This document shows, one piece after another, positions 42,582 through 52,427 of a stretch of 64,000 bases of DNA. Where the stretch lies: NCBI RefSeq assembly GCF_018736045.1, contig NZ_CP076132.1, positions 3,519,501 to 3,583,500 on the forward strand, written 5' to 3'. A model generated the notes under the pieces. That model searched no databases, was not told the origin of the DNA, and saw only the letters and a program-made list of their open reading frames with translations. Made by a program: the position numbers and the translations under genes. Source of the DNA: Flammeovirga yaeyamensis. Its GTDB lineage: Bacteria; Bacteroidota; Bacteroidia; Cytophagales; Flammeovirgaceae. Position 1 is the stretch's first letter. Every line of letters begins with the position of its first letter.

Positions 42582-43169
42582 TTATAGAGATGCGTGTGGT
42601 TCGTGATCCTCAGCAGCAACCTCAACAGTTAAAGCTTTTTCAGTTCTTTGACCTTCTTGATCTACTAAGAATAGAACAAAGTGGTAATCACCTTCTTCAA
42701 CTGGACCTGTAACACCATCTTTTGTCCATGTTGTAGGAACATCCATGTGTACGTGTAAATGATGCTCGTTAGGGAAATCACCTGCCGCTGTTAAAGCATA
42801 GTTATAAGCACCTTTTGCTTCCGCTTCTTCTTGGCTAATTCCGAACCAGTAAGTATATTTTTGTGTCCACTGAACATGATCATCTGTATTTGCTACTCTT
42901 GCAGAATGTTCGTGACCTGCACCCCAGTGTACGTCTACTTGAGCATAGCTTAATGAAGTTCCTTTCAAATCAGCTTCAACAACTGCTTCTTCACCAGGTA
43001 CGATGTGAGCATGATCCTCTTCTGATAAACGTGCGTGATCTCCGTGATCATGACCGTTTTCAACTACATAGTTTTCAATTGTTGGAGCAGGGTTATTCGA
43101 TGAGTCATCATTGTTACAAGCGACAAGACCTAAAAACGCTAACGCTAGGATAGTGTATTTGATTTTCAT
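42582..43169 (-). CDS. Histidine-rich DUF4625 lipoprotein, probably metal-binding
   Basis: 195 aa from ATG at 43169 (MKIKYTILALAFLGLVAC, lipobox Cys18); a start 27 bases earlier is possible but spoils the signal. The N-terminal mature part holds HDHGDHARLSEEDHAHIVPG, and later GAGHEHSARV and NEHHLHVHMDVP are rich in histidine. The Ig-like C-terminal part, EEGDYHFVLFLVDQEGQRTE, fits DUF4625. The histidine clusters suggest binding of copper or zinc in the periplasm or at the surface. Its convergent placement with the MbnP/MbnH pair supports a shared metal theme, by inference. Confidence 0.75.
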   Translation of the reverse strand: MKIKYTILALAFLGLVACNNDDSSNNPAPTIENYVVENGHDHGDHARLSEEDHAHIVPGEEAVVEADLKGTSLSYAQVDVHWGAGHEHSARVANTDDHVQWTQKYTYWFGISQEEAEAKGAYNYALTAAGDFPNEHHLHVHMDVPTTWTKDGVTGPVEEGDYHFVLFLVDQEGQRTEKALTVEVAAEDHEPHASL

Positions 43170-43336
43170 ATATATAAATAAATTAAGATTTTGCAATACA
43201 GTCGCAAGTTGGCAAGGGTTGACTATTTTTGCAACTTATTCGCATTAATTTTTTGACATTTTTGAATTTTTAAGGGAAATAATTTTACTCTTTTGTGTGC
43301 TTACAAATTTAATAAATTAAAAAGTAAAACTAAATT

Positions 43337-43368
43337 ATTGGGTTTGATCCTTCCTTCTATTAATTTTG
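43337..43368 (+). promoter_or_regulatory. Candidate promoter of the FUSC gene
   Basis: ATTG at 43337-43340 and TAATTTTG at 43361-43368, 20 bases apart, match the Bacteroidota -33 and -7 elements. The gene starts 45 bases downstream. Confidence 0.5.
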
Positions 43369-43412
43369 ATCACATCACCCTAATTGTATTATCAATCATC
43401 TCAGAAAATTAA

Positions 43413-45638
43413 ATGGCTAAGTTCAGGCAATACATTTCGAGTATTTATTTTTCCAATGGTCTAAGAATGACCTGGTGTATTGTTTTTCCATTAATTATAG
43501 GTGTTTACACCGATCATATTGCTGAAGCTATTAATTTAGCCATAGGTGCATTATGTGTAGGCTTATCCGATTCACCGGGTACTTGGCAAGAAAAAGCCAA
43601 GGGTCTTTTAGGTGGTACATTCATCAATCCTATTGCCGCAGTCTGTATGGCGATCATCATGCCCTACACTGTTTTCGCTGAGATCTACCTATTCTTTGCT
43701 GTGTTTGCATCTGCCATTATGAGTATTTTTGGCAACCGTGCAACCATGATTGGGAATAGTATTCTTGTAGCCGTTAGTTTAGGTGTTGGTTTTGGTTTGC
43801 CTTTAAGTAATATAGGTGTGATGGGAGTTTTCCTTTTTATAGGGGGGCTATGGTACACATTAAACTCTCTTTTGTTATGGCAAATTCGACCTTATGCAAG
43901 CATAGAGAAAATATTGGGAGAATCGTACATATTAATGTCCCAATACTTCGAAACAAAAGCCCAATTGTTCACTCAACCCAACAACAATTCATTACAAAAT
44001 AAACTATTCACAATTCAAACTAAGATCGATCATCAACAAGAAGAAGTACGTACTTTATTACTTGGCCAACGTTCGGCATTGCAGGGTGCGACTCCTTTGG
44101 GTAGATCACTTATTTTAATGTTGAGGGCGTCAATTGATATTTTCGAGAAAGCCTCTGCTACTCATATCTCCTACTCAGAATTACATCAACATTTACATCA
44201 AACTGATCTTTTGGAGGATCTTCAAAAGACATTTTCTAAAATGGGACTCCAACTAAATACCCTAGGTCGTGCCATTATGAGTAGAAAAAAAGTGGCAGAA
44301 ATGAAACGTCATTTTGAAGAACTGGAGGCACTACAGAAGAAGTTTGAAACTATTCGTGATCATCAGGAAAGAAACATACCGATTGATATTTTAGCAGAAG
44401 TGAAGAATATCATGAGGAACTTTAATCGAATAGATCGTACAATTTCTGAAGCTTCTACTTATACCGATCCTAAAAACAGTCAAAATATAGGTTTTACAGA
44501 CGGATTGAATCTTCCCCTATTTAAAACTACTTTAGAAAAGGGGACATTTTCCGATCACCTCACCATAAAATCCATACATTTTAGACACGCTATCCGTATC
44601 AGTATTGCTATGGTAGCAGGAATGATTGTCGCCAAGTTTTTTGATTTAGACCGAGGATATTGGGTTTGGCTTTGTATATCTGTCATTCTCAAACCGTCTT
44701 TTGCGATTACAAAACAACGAATGTTAGCTCGAATTATCGGAACTATCCTAGGCATCATCATCGCATTAGGTATATTAAATCTATTTAATTCTCAACTAGC
44801 CTTTATCCTATTCCTTATTCCTTTTGGGATCGGAACATTTGCTACCTTATTTAAAGATTATAGAACGGGTATCACCTTACTTACTCCTTTTATCCTTTTG
44901 ATGATCTCCTTATCCATGCCGGTTACACATCAAATAGCTATTTCTAGAGTAGTAGATACTTGTATCGGAGGGTTAATAGCCTTTTTGGTGAGCAGTTTTG
45001 TTTTTCCTGAATTTGAAATCAGAAAAATCAAATCAAAACTATTAGAAGCGATTGAAGCAGATTGCGAATATTTCACAGAAGTATTACAGAGTTACACCAA
45101 CCAAAGATCACTTGATAAAAACACCTACAGATTATCAAGAAAGAAAGCACAATTGGCCAATGCCAACCTAGCTGTCAGTTTCCAAAACATGTTAGGTGAT
45201 CCGAAAAGTAATCAATTAGATGGTAGTAATTTGTATTCATTTATTGCTGCAAGTCGAATGTTGTTTGCACACATTGCCACCCTTTCTGCTAATGCAGAAC
45301 GACTATCTCAGAAATATAATTTTACGGAGTTAAGAATATTCGAAGATAGCATCAAAAAGCAACTGAATAACATTGCAAAAGGAATTAAAGAAGAAGAGGC
45401 CATTATTGAAATTGATAATCTATCTGATCAACTTCAATTCTTCATTCATAAAACAGACGAATTGAGTTGCCTTAGAGAAAAAGAACTTAAAAAAGGCATC
45501 AAAGACTCTCCTCTTATCAAAGAATTATCTGATTATGTTTTAATTACGAATCAGTTATTGAGGGTTTCTAAGAATGTGAAATTTATGGGCAACTATGCGA
45601 ATCAACTCATTTACATTAATAACACTAAACTATCATAA
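43413..45638 (+). CDS. FUSC family (YccS-like) inner membrane protein
   Basis: A 741-aa protein with two blocks of membrane segments (residues ~18-165 and ~395-545) and a soluble helical part after each, the layout of YccS/FUSC proteins. MTWCIVFPLIIGVYTDHI, CVGLSDSPGTWQEKAKGL and DRGYWVWLCISVILKPSFAI are characteristic. Related proteins (AaeB, fusaric acid resistance) act in efflux of aromatic acids; the substrate here is unknown. The gene stands alone with a recognisable promoter. Confidence 0.85.
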   Translation: MAKFRQYISSIYFSNGLRMTWCIVFPLIIGVYTDHIAEAINLAIGALCVGLSDSPGTWQEKAKGLLGGTFINPIAAVCMAIIMPYTVFAEIYLFFAVFASAIMSIFGNRATMIGNSILVAVSLGVGFGLPLSNIGVMGVFLFIGGLWYTLNSLLLWQIRPYASIEKILGESYILMSQYFETKAQLFTQPNNNSLQNKLFTIQTKIDHQQEEVRTLLLGQRSALQGATPLGRSLILMLRASIDIFEKASATHISYSELHQHLHQTDLLEDLQKTFSKMGLQLNTLGRAIMSRKKVAEMKRHFEELEALQKKFETIRDHQERNIPIDILAEVKNIMRNFNRIDRTISEASTYTDPKNSQNIGFTDGLNLPLFKTTLEKGTFSDHLTIKSIHFRHAIRISIAMVAGMIVAKFFDLDRGYWVWLCISVILKPSFAITKQRMLARIIGTILGIIIALGILNLFNSQLAFILFLIPFGIGTFATLFKDYRTGITLLTPFILLMISLSMPVTHQIAISRVVDTCIGGLIAFLVSSFVFPEFEIRKIKSKLLEAIEADCEYFTEVLQSYTNQRSLDKNTYRLSRKKAQLANANLAVSFQNMLGDPKSNQLDGSNLYSFIAASRMLFAHIATLSANAERLSQKYNFTELRIFEDSIKKQLNNIAKGIKEEEAIIEIDNLSDQLQFFIHKTDELSCLREKELKKGIKDSPLIKELSDYVLITNQLLRVSKNVKFMGNYANQLIYINNTKLS

Positions 45639-46005
45639 GTACAATTTCAAAAGGTCAAAACATAACTAATTCGTGATTTCGTTCAATTATTAGTGCAAAA
45701 AATTCAACATACAAAAATATTGTTGTAACTTGTATATCTAGTAAGAGGTCGTAAAATTATGCCAAACAGATTTCTGCCTAGACCTCTTCTTACCCGTACA
45801 ACTACTAAAATTTATTATTATCGAATTTCTCATAAAAAATACTATTCTTAATCTCTTTGATCCATGCAATAAAATTCTATTTCATTCAAGTATCAATTGG
45901 CTTGATACGTCTTGGAATAACATAGTACCTTTTTCTTTACTTTGGTCACCTATCACCTCTACAGTTTTTTCTGTTACAGAAGAGCAATATCAACAAAGAC
46001 TAATT
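45639..46005. other. Spacer with open frame leading into the SpoIIE gene
   Basis: No complete gene. From 45751 the frame of the downstream phosphatase stays open for 85 codons (for example PVQLLKFIIIEFLIKN and TEEQYQQRLIVY) but has no ATG, GTG or TTG before 46006. An imperfect hairpin with arms TAAGAGGTC and GACCTCTT spans about 45742-45789. Confidence 0.5.
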
Positions 46006-46929
46006 GTGTACATCATCTCTATTCTTAGTCTTAGCTTTTTAGTGATTGCCTTGTTTATGGTTATTCGAAAAACGAAACTTCAAAAGCAAAAAGTCGAACA
46101 AGTAAAAGAAGAGTTAGATAAAGCTTTACTTGAAGTCAATGAACAAAATATAAAAATTACGAATAGTTTAAGAGCTGCTCAAACAATTCAGCATGCCATC
46201 CTACCTCCTTCCGAATTACTAAAAAAAGTATTTAATAGTTATTTCACCATCTACCGACCTAAAGATATTGTGTCTGGTGATTTTTACTGGTATGGTGAAT
46301 CCCAAGGAGAAGATGATATTACTTACAAATATTTTGCTTGTGTGGATTGTACAGGACATGGTGTTCCTGGAGCCTTAATGTCAATGATTGGCAAAACGAT
46401 CCTTCAAGAAATCGTCGATAAAGGATTGGCAAAAGATCCTGCAAAAATCTTAGAAATGATCAATACAAGAATTATCTCCTACTTAAGACAACAAGAAAAT
46501 AGTATAAACGACGGGATGGATATTTCTTTAATTAGATTTACTGATCAGGAAGGAAGTGTAAAAAGCATTGATTTTGCTGGAGCTAAGAGTGATATCTACA
46601 AAATAGATAAGCAGAAAAACACGTTGAAAAGATATAGAGGAAGTAGAAAATTTATTGGTGGGCATCAAAGAAAAGATATCAATTTTTCTACCACAAATAT
46701 ACCTATCAATAAAGGTGATTATATTTTTATGCTTACGGATGGATTACTTGATCAAAACAATATCAAAAATGACAAGTTCGGTCGTCGATATTTCGAAGAT
46801 TATCTTCGTCAACATAGCAATAATCCTCTAAAAGATGTGGGCGATTTATTAGAAGCAGCACTTGATGTTCATCAGAAAAATGTTCCTCAGAGAGATGACA
46901 TTACCGTTATCGGTATTGAGATGAAATAA
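46006..46929 (+). CDS. SpoIIE-type PP2C phosphatase, probably 5' shortened
   Basis: 307 aa from GTG at 46006. One membrane helix (SILSLSFLVIALFMVI) is followed by a coiled coil (residues ~25-65) and a SpoIIE serine phosphatase domain: RPKDIVSGDFYWYG, DCTGHGVPGALMSMIG, FAGAKSDIY, LTDGLLDQ and QRDDITVIGIEMK. Related Cytophagales proteins usually carry a large extracellular or TPR sensor part before the helix; here the frame upstream is open but has no usual start codon, so the sensor seems lost. Likely role: dephosphorylating an anti-sigma antagonist or similar. Confidence 0.82.
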   Translation: MYIISILSLSFLVIALFMVIRKTKLQKQKVEQVKEELDKALLEVNEQNIKITNSLRAAQTIQHAILPPSELLKKVFNSYFTIYRPKDIVSGDFYWYGESQGEDDITYKYFACVDCTGHGVPGALMSMIGKTILQEIVDKGLAKDPAKILEMINTRIISYLRQQENSINDGMDISLIRFTDQEGSVKSIDFAGAKSDIYKIDKQKNTLKRYRGSRKFIGGHQRKDINFSTTNIPINKGDYIFMLTDGLLDQNNIKNDKFGRRYFEDYLRQHSNNPLKDVGDLLEAALDVHQKNVPQRDDITVIGIEMK

Positions 46930-47017
46930 GAAACATCAGCAAAAAACAAAGAAAATTACACGACCTAATATTTTTATTCCTAAATTACGATTTGAAAAGA
47001 TTTTTTAATATTTGTCG

Positions 47018-48844
47018 ATGCAAAAAAACAACTCTGATATTCTTCTTGAAGTAAAAAAACTCTCTATTTCTTTTGATCATGAAGATAGAGGCAGTTCTTC
47101 TGCAGTTAAAAACATCAGTTTTGTTTTAAGAAAAGGAGAAACTTTAGGAATAGTTGGTGAATCTGGATCGGGTAAATCTGTGACCGCTTTATCCATGCTT
47201 CAGCTTTTGAATAAATCAAGTAGAGAAGTTGATGGAGAGATCCTATTTCATAGCAATAATCATGGAACAGTGGATTTACTTCAAGTTCCAAAAAAAACAA
47301 TACAAGATATTCGTGGTAGAGATATAGGGATGATCTTTCAGGACCCGATGAGTTCCTTAAACCCTTCTATCACTTGTGGTAATCAGTTGATTGAAACGAT
47401 TATTGTTCATGAAAAAGTAAATAAAAGAGTAGCTAAGCAGCGAGCTTTAGAAACTTTTGCCACTTGTCAATTAGGCAATCCCAAAAAAGTATTTAATTCG
47501 TATCCACATCAGTTATCCGGAGGTCAGAAACAAAGGGTACTTATTGCTATTGCGTTAATCTGTAACCCTAGTTTACTTATTGCAGATGAGCCTACTACGG
47601 CTTTGGATGTTACCTCTCAAAAAGGCATCTTAGATCTTTTTAATGAGTTTAAGAAAACTCGAAATACAGCTACCATTTTTATTTCTCATGATTTAGCCAT
47701 TGTAGCTCAAATGGCGGATAGAATCGCAGTCATGCGTAAAGGGAAATTAGTAGAATATGGCACTGTATATGAAGTCTTTAATCAACCAAAACATTCCTAT
47801 ACAAAAGGTTTGTTAGCTTGTAGGCCGAGATTAGACTTCTCGCTAAAGAGGCTACCAACTTTAAACGATTTTACAACAGACGCAGGAGGAAATGGTCGCA
47901 GTAAAGCACGTTTCATGTCTGTAGGGCAAGCTTTAATTGTCAATGCAGTTGACGAAAACAAAGTACTTGAACAAGAGAAAGAGATTTTAGATCATCAACC
48001 TTTGTTACAGGTGAAAAACTTATCTGTAGAATTCCCTGTGAAGAAAAACATCTGGGGCAAGGTCACAAAATCTTTTGTTGCAGTAAATAACGTAAGCTTT
48101 GATGTAAAAGAAGGAGAAACATTAGGGCTTGTAGGTCGATCGGGCTGTGGAAAAACGACACTAGGTAGAACTATATTACAATTAATAGCCTCTACTAATG
48201 GAGAAGTAGTTTTTGATGGTCGTGAACTCACAAAAATGCCTAAAAAGGATCTTAATAATTTACGTTCTGATATTCAGATCATATTCCAAAATCCATATAC
48301 TTCTTTAAATCCTAGGTTAACTATTGGTCAGACACTTATTGAACCTATGCAAGTGCATAAGATTTATTCTGATGATAAAACTAGGAAAAAAGAAGCAATA
48401 CGTTTACTTGAAACAGTTGGTTTAAGTGCAAATTACATGAACCGTTACCCTCATGAGTTTTCTGGAGGTGAACGTCAGAGAATATGTATAGCACGTGCTT
48501 TATCAACTAAGCCTAAGTTTATTATTTGCGATGAGTCAGTGTCTGCGTTAGATGTTTCTGTTCAGGCGATCGTACTAAATTTACTTCAAGATCTTAAAGA
48601 GAAATTTAACCTTACTTATATATTTATATCACATGACTTGGCCGTTGTTAAATTTATCTCCGACCGAATTTTAGTGATGAACAAAGGAGAAATCGTGGAA
48701 TGGGGATTGGCTAATGAAATTTATAAATCTCCAAAAACAGAGATCACCAAGAAATTGATTGAATCCATTCCTGAAGCCAATTTTGAACAACTTCAGAAAA
48801 ATTTAATCTCACAAAAATTGAAAGACCAAAAAAAATCCCATTAG
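47018..48844 (+). CDS. Double ABC transporter ATPase (oligopeptide/nickel DppD-DppF type fusion)
   Basis: 608 aa from ATG at 47018 (a TTG six bases earlier is possible). Two complete ABC domains: Walker A GESGSGKS and signature LSGGQKQRV in the first (~residues 1-260), GRSGCGKTT and FSGGERQRI in the second (~330-590); Walker B segments LLIADEPTTALDV and FIICDESVSALDV. This arrangement is that of YejF/GsiA-like proteins of peptide importers. The permease and binding protein genes are not adjacent, so it must work with subunits encoded elsewhere. A terminator follows directly. Confidence 0.92.
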   Translation: MQKNNSDILLEVKKLSISFDHEDRGSSSAVKNISFVLRKGETLGIVGESGSGKSVTALSMLQLLNKSSREVDGEILFHSNNHGTVDLLQVPKKTIQDIRGRDIGMIFQDPMSSLNPSITCGNQLIETIIVHEKVNKRVAKQRALETFATCQLGNPKKVFNSYPHQLSGGQKQRVLIAIALICNPSLLIADEPTTALDVTSQKGILDLFNEFKKTRNTATIFISHDLAIVAQMADRIAVMRKGKLVEYGTVYEVFNQPKHSYTKGLLACRPRLDFSLKRLPTLNDFTTDAGGNGRSKARFMSVGQALIVNAVDENKVLEQEKEILDHQPLLQVKNLSVEFPVKKNIWGKVTKSFVAVNNVSFDVKEGETLGLVGRSGCGKTTLGRTILQLIASTNGEVVFDGRELTKMPKKDLNNLRSDIQIIFQNPYTSLNPRLTIGQTLIEPMQVHKIYSDDKTRKKEAIRLLETVGLSANYMNRYPHEFSGGERQRICIARALSTKPKFIICDESVSALDVSVQAIVLNLLQDLKEKFNLTYIFISHDLAVVKFISDRILVMNKGEIVEWGLANEIYKSPKTEITKKLIESIPEANFEQLQKNLISQKLKDQKKSH

Positions 48845-48864
48845 AAAACTAATGGGATTTTTTG
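48829..48864 (+). terminator. Rho-independent terminator of the ABC ATPase gene
   Basis: AAAAATCCCATTAG and CTAATGGGATTTTTT pair around a 4-base AAAA loop; the stem overlaps the stop codon. The A-run on the other side lets it serve the leftward gene at 48879 too. Confidence 0.85.
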
Positions 48865-48878
48865 AAAGAAAGTTGTAA

Positions 48879-50405
48879 TTAAAATTTATTGTCGACCAGT
48901 GAAATAAAACTTACTACAGCATCTGAAGTAAAGTCCCAATCGTATTTCACTGCATAATCCGTTTTTATTAGACTAATTGCTGATGTATAATCCTCGCAAT
49001 TATCAATTCTATTGATCGCATGCGTAAGCACTTCTTGGTCTCCACCAAACAATTCCTTTTGGAAAAGAAAACGATCATTTAAATTCATATTCTCTTTAAT
49101 ACTTCCAGAGTTTAATTGATCAAGTATACCATTGGACTCATTTTCTTTTTCAGCAGAAGCCAATATTTGAGAGGTTACCTCTTCCTCTTTAGAAATAGGC
49201 AATTCTTTTTCTTCAACTACATTCTCCTCTTCTTTACTTTGATCCTCAACTGTTGTTGGTTCTTCAGCCACTACAGGAGGAACCTCCTCCTCTTCTTCTG
49301 GAGTTTCGATTGTTTCAAAAGTAAATTCTTCGATAGAATTTTCTTCAAATTCACCAACATTATCTTCTTTTACATCCTCTTGATCAAAGCTTTTCAAAGA
49401 TTCATCAACGATATCGTCAATCACATTGTCTACTTCATTAGCAGGTGTAGTAGAAAAATCGGGTTCTTGGAAAGTAGGTTCTTCAAAAAGAGTAGCTTCT
49501 TGCTTCTCCTCTTCTTCTACTTCCGTTTCTTCAATTTGTACTTCAGAAGTAACTATAGTCTCCTCTATCGGGGATACTTCTTCCTCTGCCTCATCAACTT
49601 GCTCTTTTACATTTTCATGATCAAAAGAAACAATATTGTTAGACATCTCTTCAATATCTATGGATGAAGTTTCTGTTACCTCTTCTTCCTCTTTTTCGAC
49701 AGGTGCTTCATCAAGGTAGCCTGGGTGAAGTTCAAATATGCCTACAGGAAGAATATCATTAAACGCTGCAATAATTTCTTGAGGATCGTCTATCAATTCT
49801 GGATGTTTTCTTACGATATTCGATGAAATATTAATTGCTTCAGTTCTCTTGATATTGATACCTGCTTCCTCTTCTATTGCATTTTGAATTTCCTTCGTTA
49901 ATCTTGGGTGAATTTTAATGTACCCAAACATTGGAATCAAGAAATTCTTTAATGGAATTTTCATTCCCTGCATTCCAAAAAACTCATCATAAAAGATTTC
50001 TGGAGAGAAAGTAAGCACTAATACATCTCTTACTGCTTTATGTAATAAAGGCAAGAAATGTATTCTAGAGATATGTATATTTTTAGACAATGCGTTCATT
50101 AAGTGAGATAGTGACTCACGAACAGCATCAGAAGTGTAATCAAAATATGGACTTTGAATTCTAATTGCTTCTTTTTGCCAATTCTCAAAAATTCTTTTTA
50201 AGACAAAAAGATTGACACTTTCTATATTGGTTAATTTCGTTATTTGAATACCTGTTATGTAATCATTGTTTGAAAAAAAATCATCACATATGGCATCTGC
50301 TACCTTTTCAGAGTAAATTTCTATTGCAGAAAGATTTGGCTTTTTATTCATGTCAAGTTGTCTACAAAAATCATGATATAAATACTTGGCGAAGATACTT
50401 TGCAT
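48879..50405 (-). CDS. Acidic protein of unknown function with folded ends
   Basis: 508 aa from ATG at 50405 (a start 24 bases earlier is possible). Three parts: a helical N-terminal domain (~1-215; KYLYHDFCRQLDMNKKPNLS, SVNLFVLKRIFENWQKEAI), a long, very acidic, low-complexity linker (~220-420; runs such as EEEEVTE, EVEEEEKQEA), and a short C-terminal domain (FLFQKELFGGDQEVLTHAIN, WDFTSDAVVSFISLVDNKF). The C-terminal motif recurs in otherwise unrelated Bacteroidota proteins. No enzyme motif, signal or membrane segment is seen. Function unknown. Confidence 0.75.
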   Translation of the reverse strand: MQSIFAKYLYHDFCRQLDMNKKPNLSAIEIYSEKVADAICDDFFSNNDYITGIQITKLTNIESVNLFVLKRIFENWQKEAIRIQSPYFDYTSDAVRESLSHLMNALSKNIHISRIHFLPLLHKAVRDVLVLTFSPEIFYDEFFGMQGMKIPLKNFLIPMFGYIKIHPRLTKEIQNAIEEEAGINIKRTEAINISSNIVRKHPELIDDPQEIIAAFNDILPVGIFELHPGYLDEAPVEKEEEEVTETSSIDIEEMSNNIVSFDHENVKEQVDEAEEEVSPIEETIVTSEVQIEETEVEEEEKQEATLFEEPTFQEPDFSTTPANEVDNVIDDIVDESLKSFDQEDVKEDNVGEFEENSIEEFTFETIETPEEEEEVPPVVAEEPTTVEDQSKEEENVVEEKELPISKEEEVTSQILASAEKENESNGILDQLNSGSIKENMNLNDRFLFQKELFGGDQEVLTHAINRIDNCEDYTSAISLIKTDYAVKYDWDFTSDAVVSFISLVDNKF

Positions 50406-50723
50406 ACATCTTAAAATGTATGTCCTCACAACTTATCATTTACCTTCTACCAATAATTATACAAAGAACTGTTATTACAAAATATAATTTACAGAATTAT
50501 GTAAAATATTAAACTATTTATCTTCATTTTTTAGCTAAAAACGAGATATATTAAATAAATAATCAAGATTTATCTACATATAGTATCTTCTTAGAGTATG
50601 AAAAAACAAGATTGATCTTTATAAATCTTTACAAATAATCTCACATTATATTGTGTTTACAGTATGATTATTTATTTTTGCTTGACTTTGCGCAATTAGT
50701 CAAACAAACACTATCAAAATTTT
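50406..50723. other. Divergent intergenic region
   Basis: About 318 AT-rich bases between the leftward acidic protein and the rightward lipoprotein. It contains the candidate promoter at 50651-50680; nothing else is recognised. Confidence 0.5.
50651..50680 (+). promoter_or_regulatory. Candidate promoter of the small lipoprotein gene
   Basis: TTG at 50651-50653 and TATTTTTG at 50673-50680, 19 bases apart, match the Bacteroidota -33/-7 pattern. The gene starts 44 bases downstream. Confidence 0.55.
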
Positions 50724-50954
50724 ATGAAAAAGTTTTTTAATTATGTAGGCGTGTGTACAGTATTGGTGACTTTGTCATCGTGCTTTGGCCAGCACAACCA
50801 CGCACCAAACCCAGGCGTTAACCTAAACAGCAAACGCATTTACGGGCCTAGCAGAGAAGCAGAACCAGTTCAGTTAAAGAACGAATACGAAAAGGCGGAT
50901 GCTGAATTGTTAATGAGAATGGAAGATATCCGTAATAAATTATATAAAAAGTAA
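50724..50954 (+). CDS. Small lipoprotein, unknown function
   Basis: 76 aa. Signal peptide and lipobox are clear: MKKFFNYVGVCTVLVTLSSC with Cys20 as the lipid site. The mature part starts FGQHNHAPNPGVNLNSKRIY and ends with a charged helix EYEKADAELLMRMEDIRNKL. It has its own promoter and a terminator, so it is a single-gene unit. The PNPGVNLNSKRIYG part has no known function. Confidence 0.75.
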   Translation: MKKFFNYVGVCTVLVTLSSCFGQHNHAPNPGVNLNSKRIYGPSREAEPVQLKNEYEKADAELLMRMEDIRNKLYKK

Positions 50955-50990
50955 TTTACTTTTTTCAAGATTATACCAAATCTTGAATCC

Positions 50991-51034
50991 AAAAAAGAGG
51001 TGAACTTATTGATAAATGAGCTCATCTCTTTTTT
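50991..51034. terminator. Bidirectional terminator between convergent genes
   Basis: AAAAAAGAGgTGA and TCAtCTCTTTTTT pair around a ~16-base loop; it serves the small lipoprotein gene and the leftward DnaJ-TPR gene. Confidence 0.7.
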
Positions 51035-52232
51035 ATTGCATACAAATCTGATTAAAACGATTTGATGATGGCAGGTGACCAAGATCCGAAGCTTTTTTAA
51101 AGGCAGCACAAGCTTCTCCGTATTTTCCAATTGCTAAAAAACTTTCGCCTAATAAATAAAAACATCTATGATCTTTGGGTCTAACCCTTGCCCCCCATTT
51201 ACAATCTCGGATGACCTCCTCATGTCGGCCCAAAGTTTTCAGTAACCTTGCTCGAAGTAAATAAATGGTAAAATGCTCCTCAGGGACATCTGTTTCATTT
51301 AGCACCACCGCGTAGGCTTTACCATACGTTTCCACATAATAATCATTGGTTAAATTGGCAGCACCCGATAAAACATCAATTGCTTTTTCTGGTTGATTAA
51401 GTCCTGTTGAATATACCTCGGCCAATCCCATGTGAGCTTTAAAATCGTATCTATTTTTTAAGATCATTTGTCTAAACGTATAAGTAGACTGATGATATCT
51501 TTTAGTATTGAATTGTGCCACTGCCAATCTCCAATATAATTCATTGGGCATGCTCATCCCGACCTCTTCTTCTACCTCAGAAAGTAGACTCACCACTTCA
51601 TCAAATGATCTTTCCTGAAAAAAATAAAGGGAAGCAATATCCACTTCTTTTAATAAACTATCGTATAACACATCTCTTTGGTGTGTAAGGATATGCAATG
51701 TTTTCTCCATCTGTTTGGCTTCAATTAAAGCCTTACCATAATGTCCTTCTTCAGTATATTTAAGTACATTTTCTATCGCTTTTATTTCGTTGTTTAATTC
51801 TTCTTTGTATACTTTTTCTTGATAATATTTTCCTCCATAGAACAACACATTTAAACCAATCACCATAAATACAACAGCAATCGATCCCCACTTAAAAATA
51901 CGTTTATCATCTTCTTTCTGGATTTCTCGATTCGATTTGAAGTTTTCATAAAACTTCGATTTATCTTCCCACTTTATGTCTTCACTTTCATAATTGGTAG
52001 TAGTACTTTTAAGGTCTTCTTGATATTTAAGCCATTGATCGTACATCTGACGCTGATAATCATTCATCAAATATTCGTAAGCAAAAGCAATTTCTTTAAA
52101 TTTTTCTGAGGAATTTGAATCGGTTTTGTTGGTGTCTGGATGATATTTTTTGGCTAATTTTTTATAGGCTGCTTTGATCTCCTTTTTCGAGGAGGATCTG
52201 GATATTCCTAATATTTCATAATATGAACTCAT
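51033..52232 (-). CDS. DnaJ-domain membrane protein with TPR repeats
   Basis: 399 aa. An N-terminal J-domain (residues 1-66: [20 protein letters not shown], the HPD motif in [10 protein letters not shown]) is followed by a linker, one membrane helix ([20 protein letters not shown], ~residue 115) and a TPR region to the end ([60 protein letters not shown]). The HPD motif implies stimulation of an Hsp70 (DnaK) ATPase at the membrane. The topology, with J-domain in the cytoplasm and TPRs in the periplasm, is inferred. Confidence 0.87.
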   Translation of the reverse strand: MSSYYEILGISRSSSKKEIKAAYKKLAKKYHPDTNKTDSNSSEKFKEIAFAYEYLMNDYQRQMYDQWLKYQEDLKSTTTNYESEDIKWEDKSKFYENFKSNREIQKEDDKRIFKWGSIAVVFMVIGLNVLFYGGKYYQEKVYKEELNNEIKAIENVLKYTEEGHYGKALIEAKQMEKTLHILTHQRDVLYDSLLKEVDIASLYFFQERSFDEVVSLLSEVEEEVGMSMPNELYWRLAVAQFNTKRYHQSTYTFRQMILKNRYDFKAHMGLAEVYSTGLNQPEKAIDVLSGAANLTNDYYVETYGKAYAVVLNETDVPEEHFTIYLLRARLLKTLGRHEEVIRDCKWGARVRPKDHRCFYLLGESFLAIGKYGEACAAFKKASDLGHLPSSNRFNQICMQ

Positions 52233-52368
52233 AATTCGCAGTGTACGGGTGCAATGTTATAGATAGAAGTAGATAATATTATCAATTATATATACTTATA
52301 ATACGTAAATGCTTGTAAATGTTTCATCAAAAAAGGGTATTTTCATCTAAAACTGACATTAGTCAGCG

Positions 52369-52397
52369 TTGTTATGAGTAATTATTCTGTTAATTTG
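52369..52397 (+). promoter_or_regulatory. Candidate promoter of the phosphoglucomutase gene
   Basis: TTG at 52369-52371 and TTAATTTG at 52390-52397, 18 bases apart; one base off the -7 consensus. Its position favours the start at 52428 or 52434 rather than the ATG at 52374. Confidence 0.35.
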
Positions 52398-52427
52398 CAG
52401 CAAATTATATATATCTCAATTCTTTAC

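Noticed and set aside
49116-49667. 183-codon plus-strand open frame rich in Phe and Arg
   Set aside because: Antisense to the Glu-rich linker of the acidic protein, where GAA/GAG codons give TTC/CTC; an artefact of composition.
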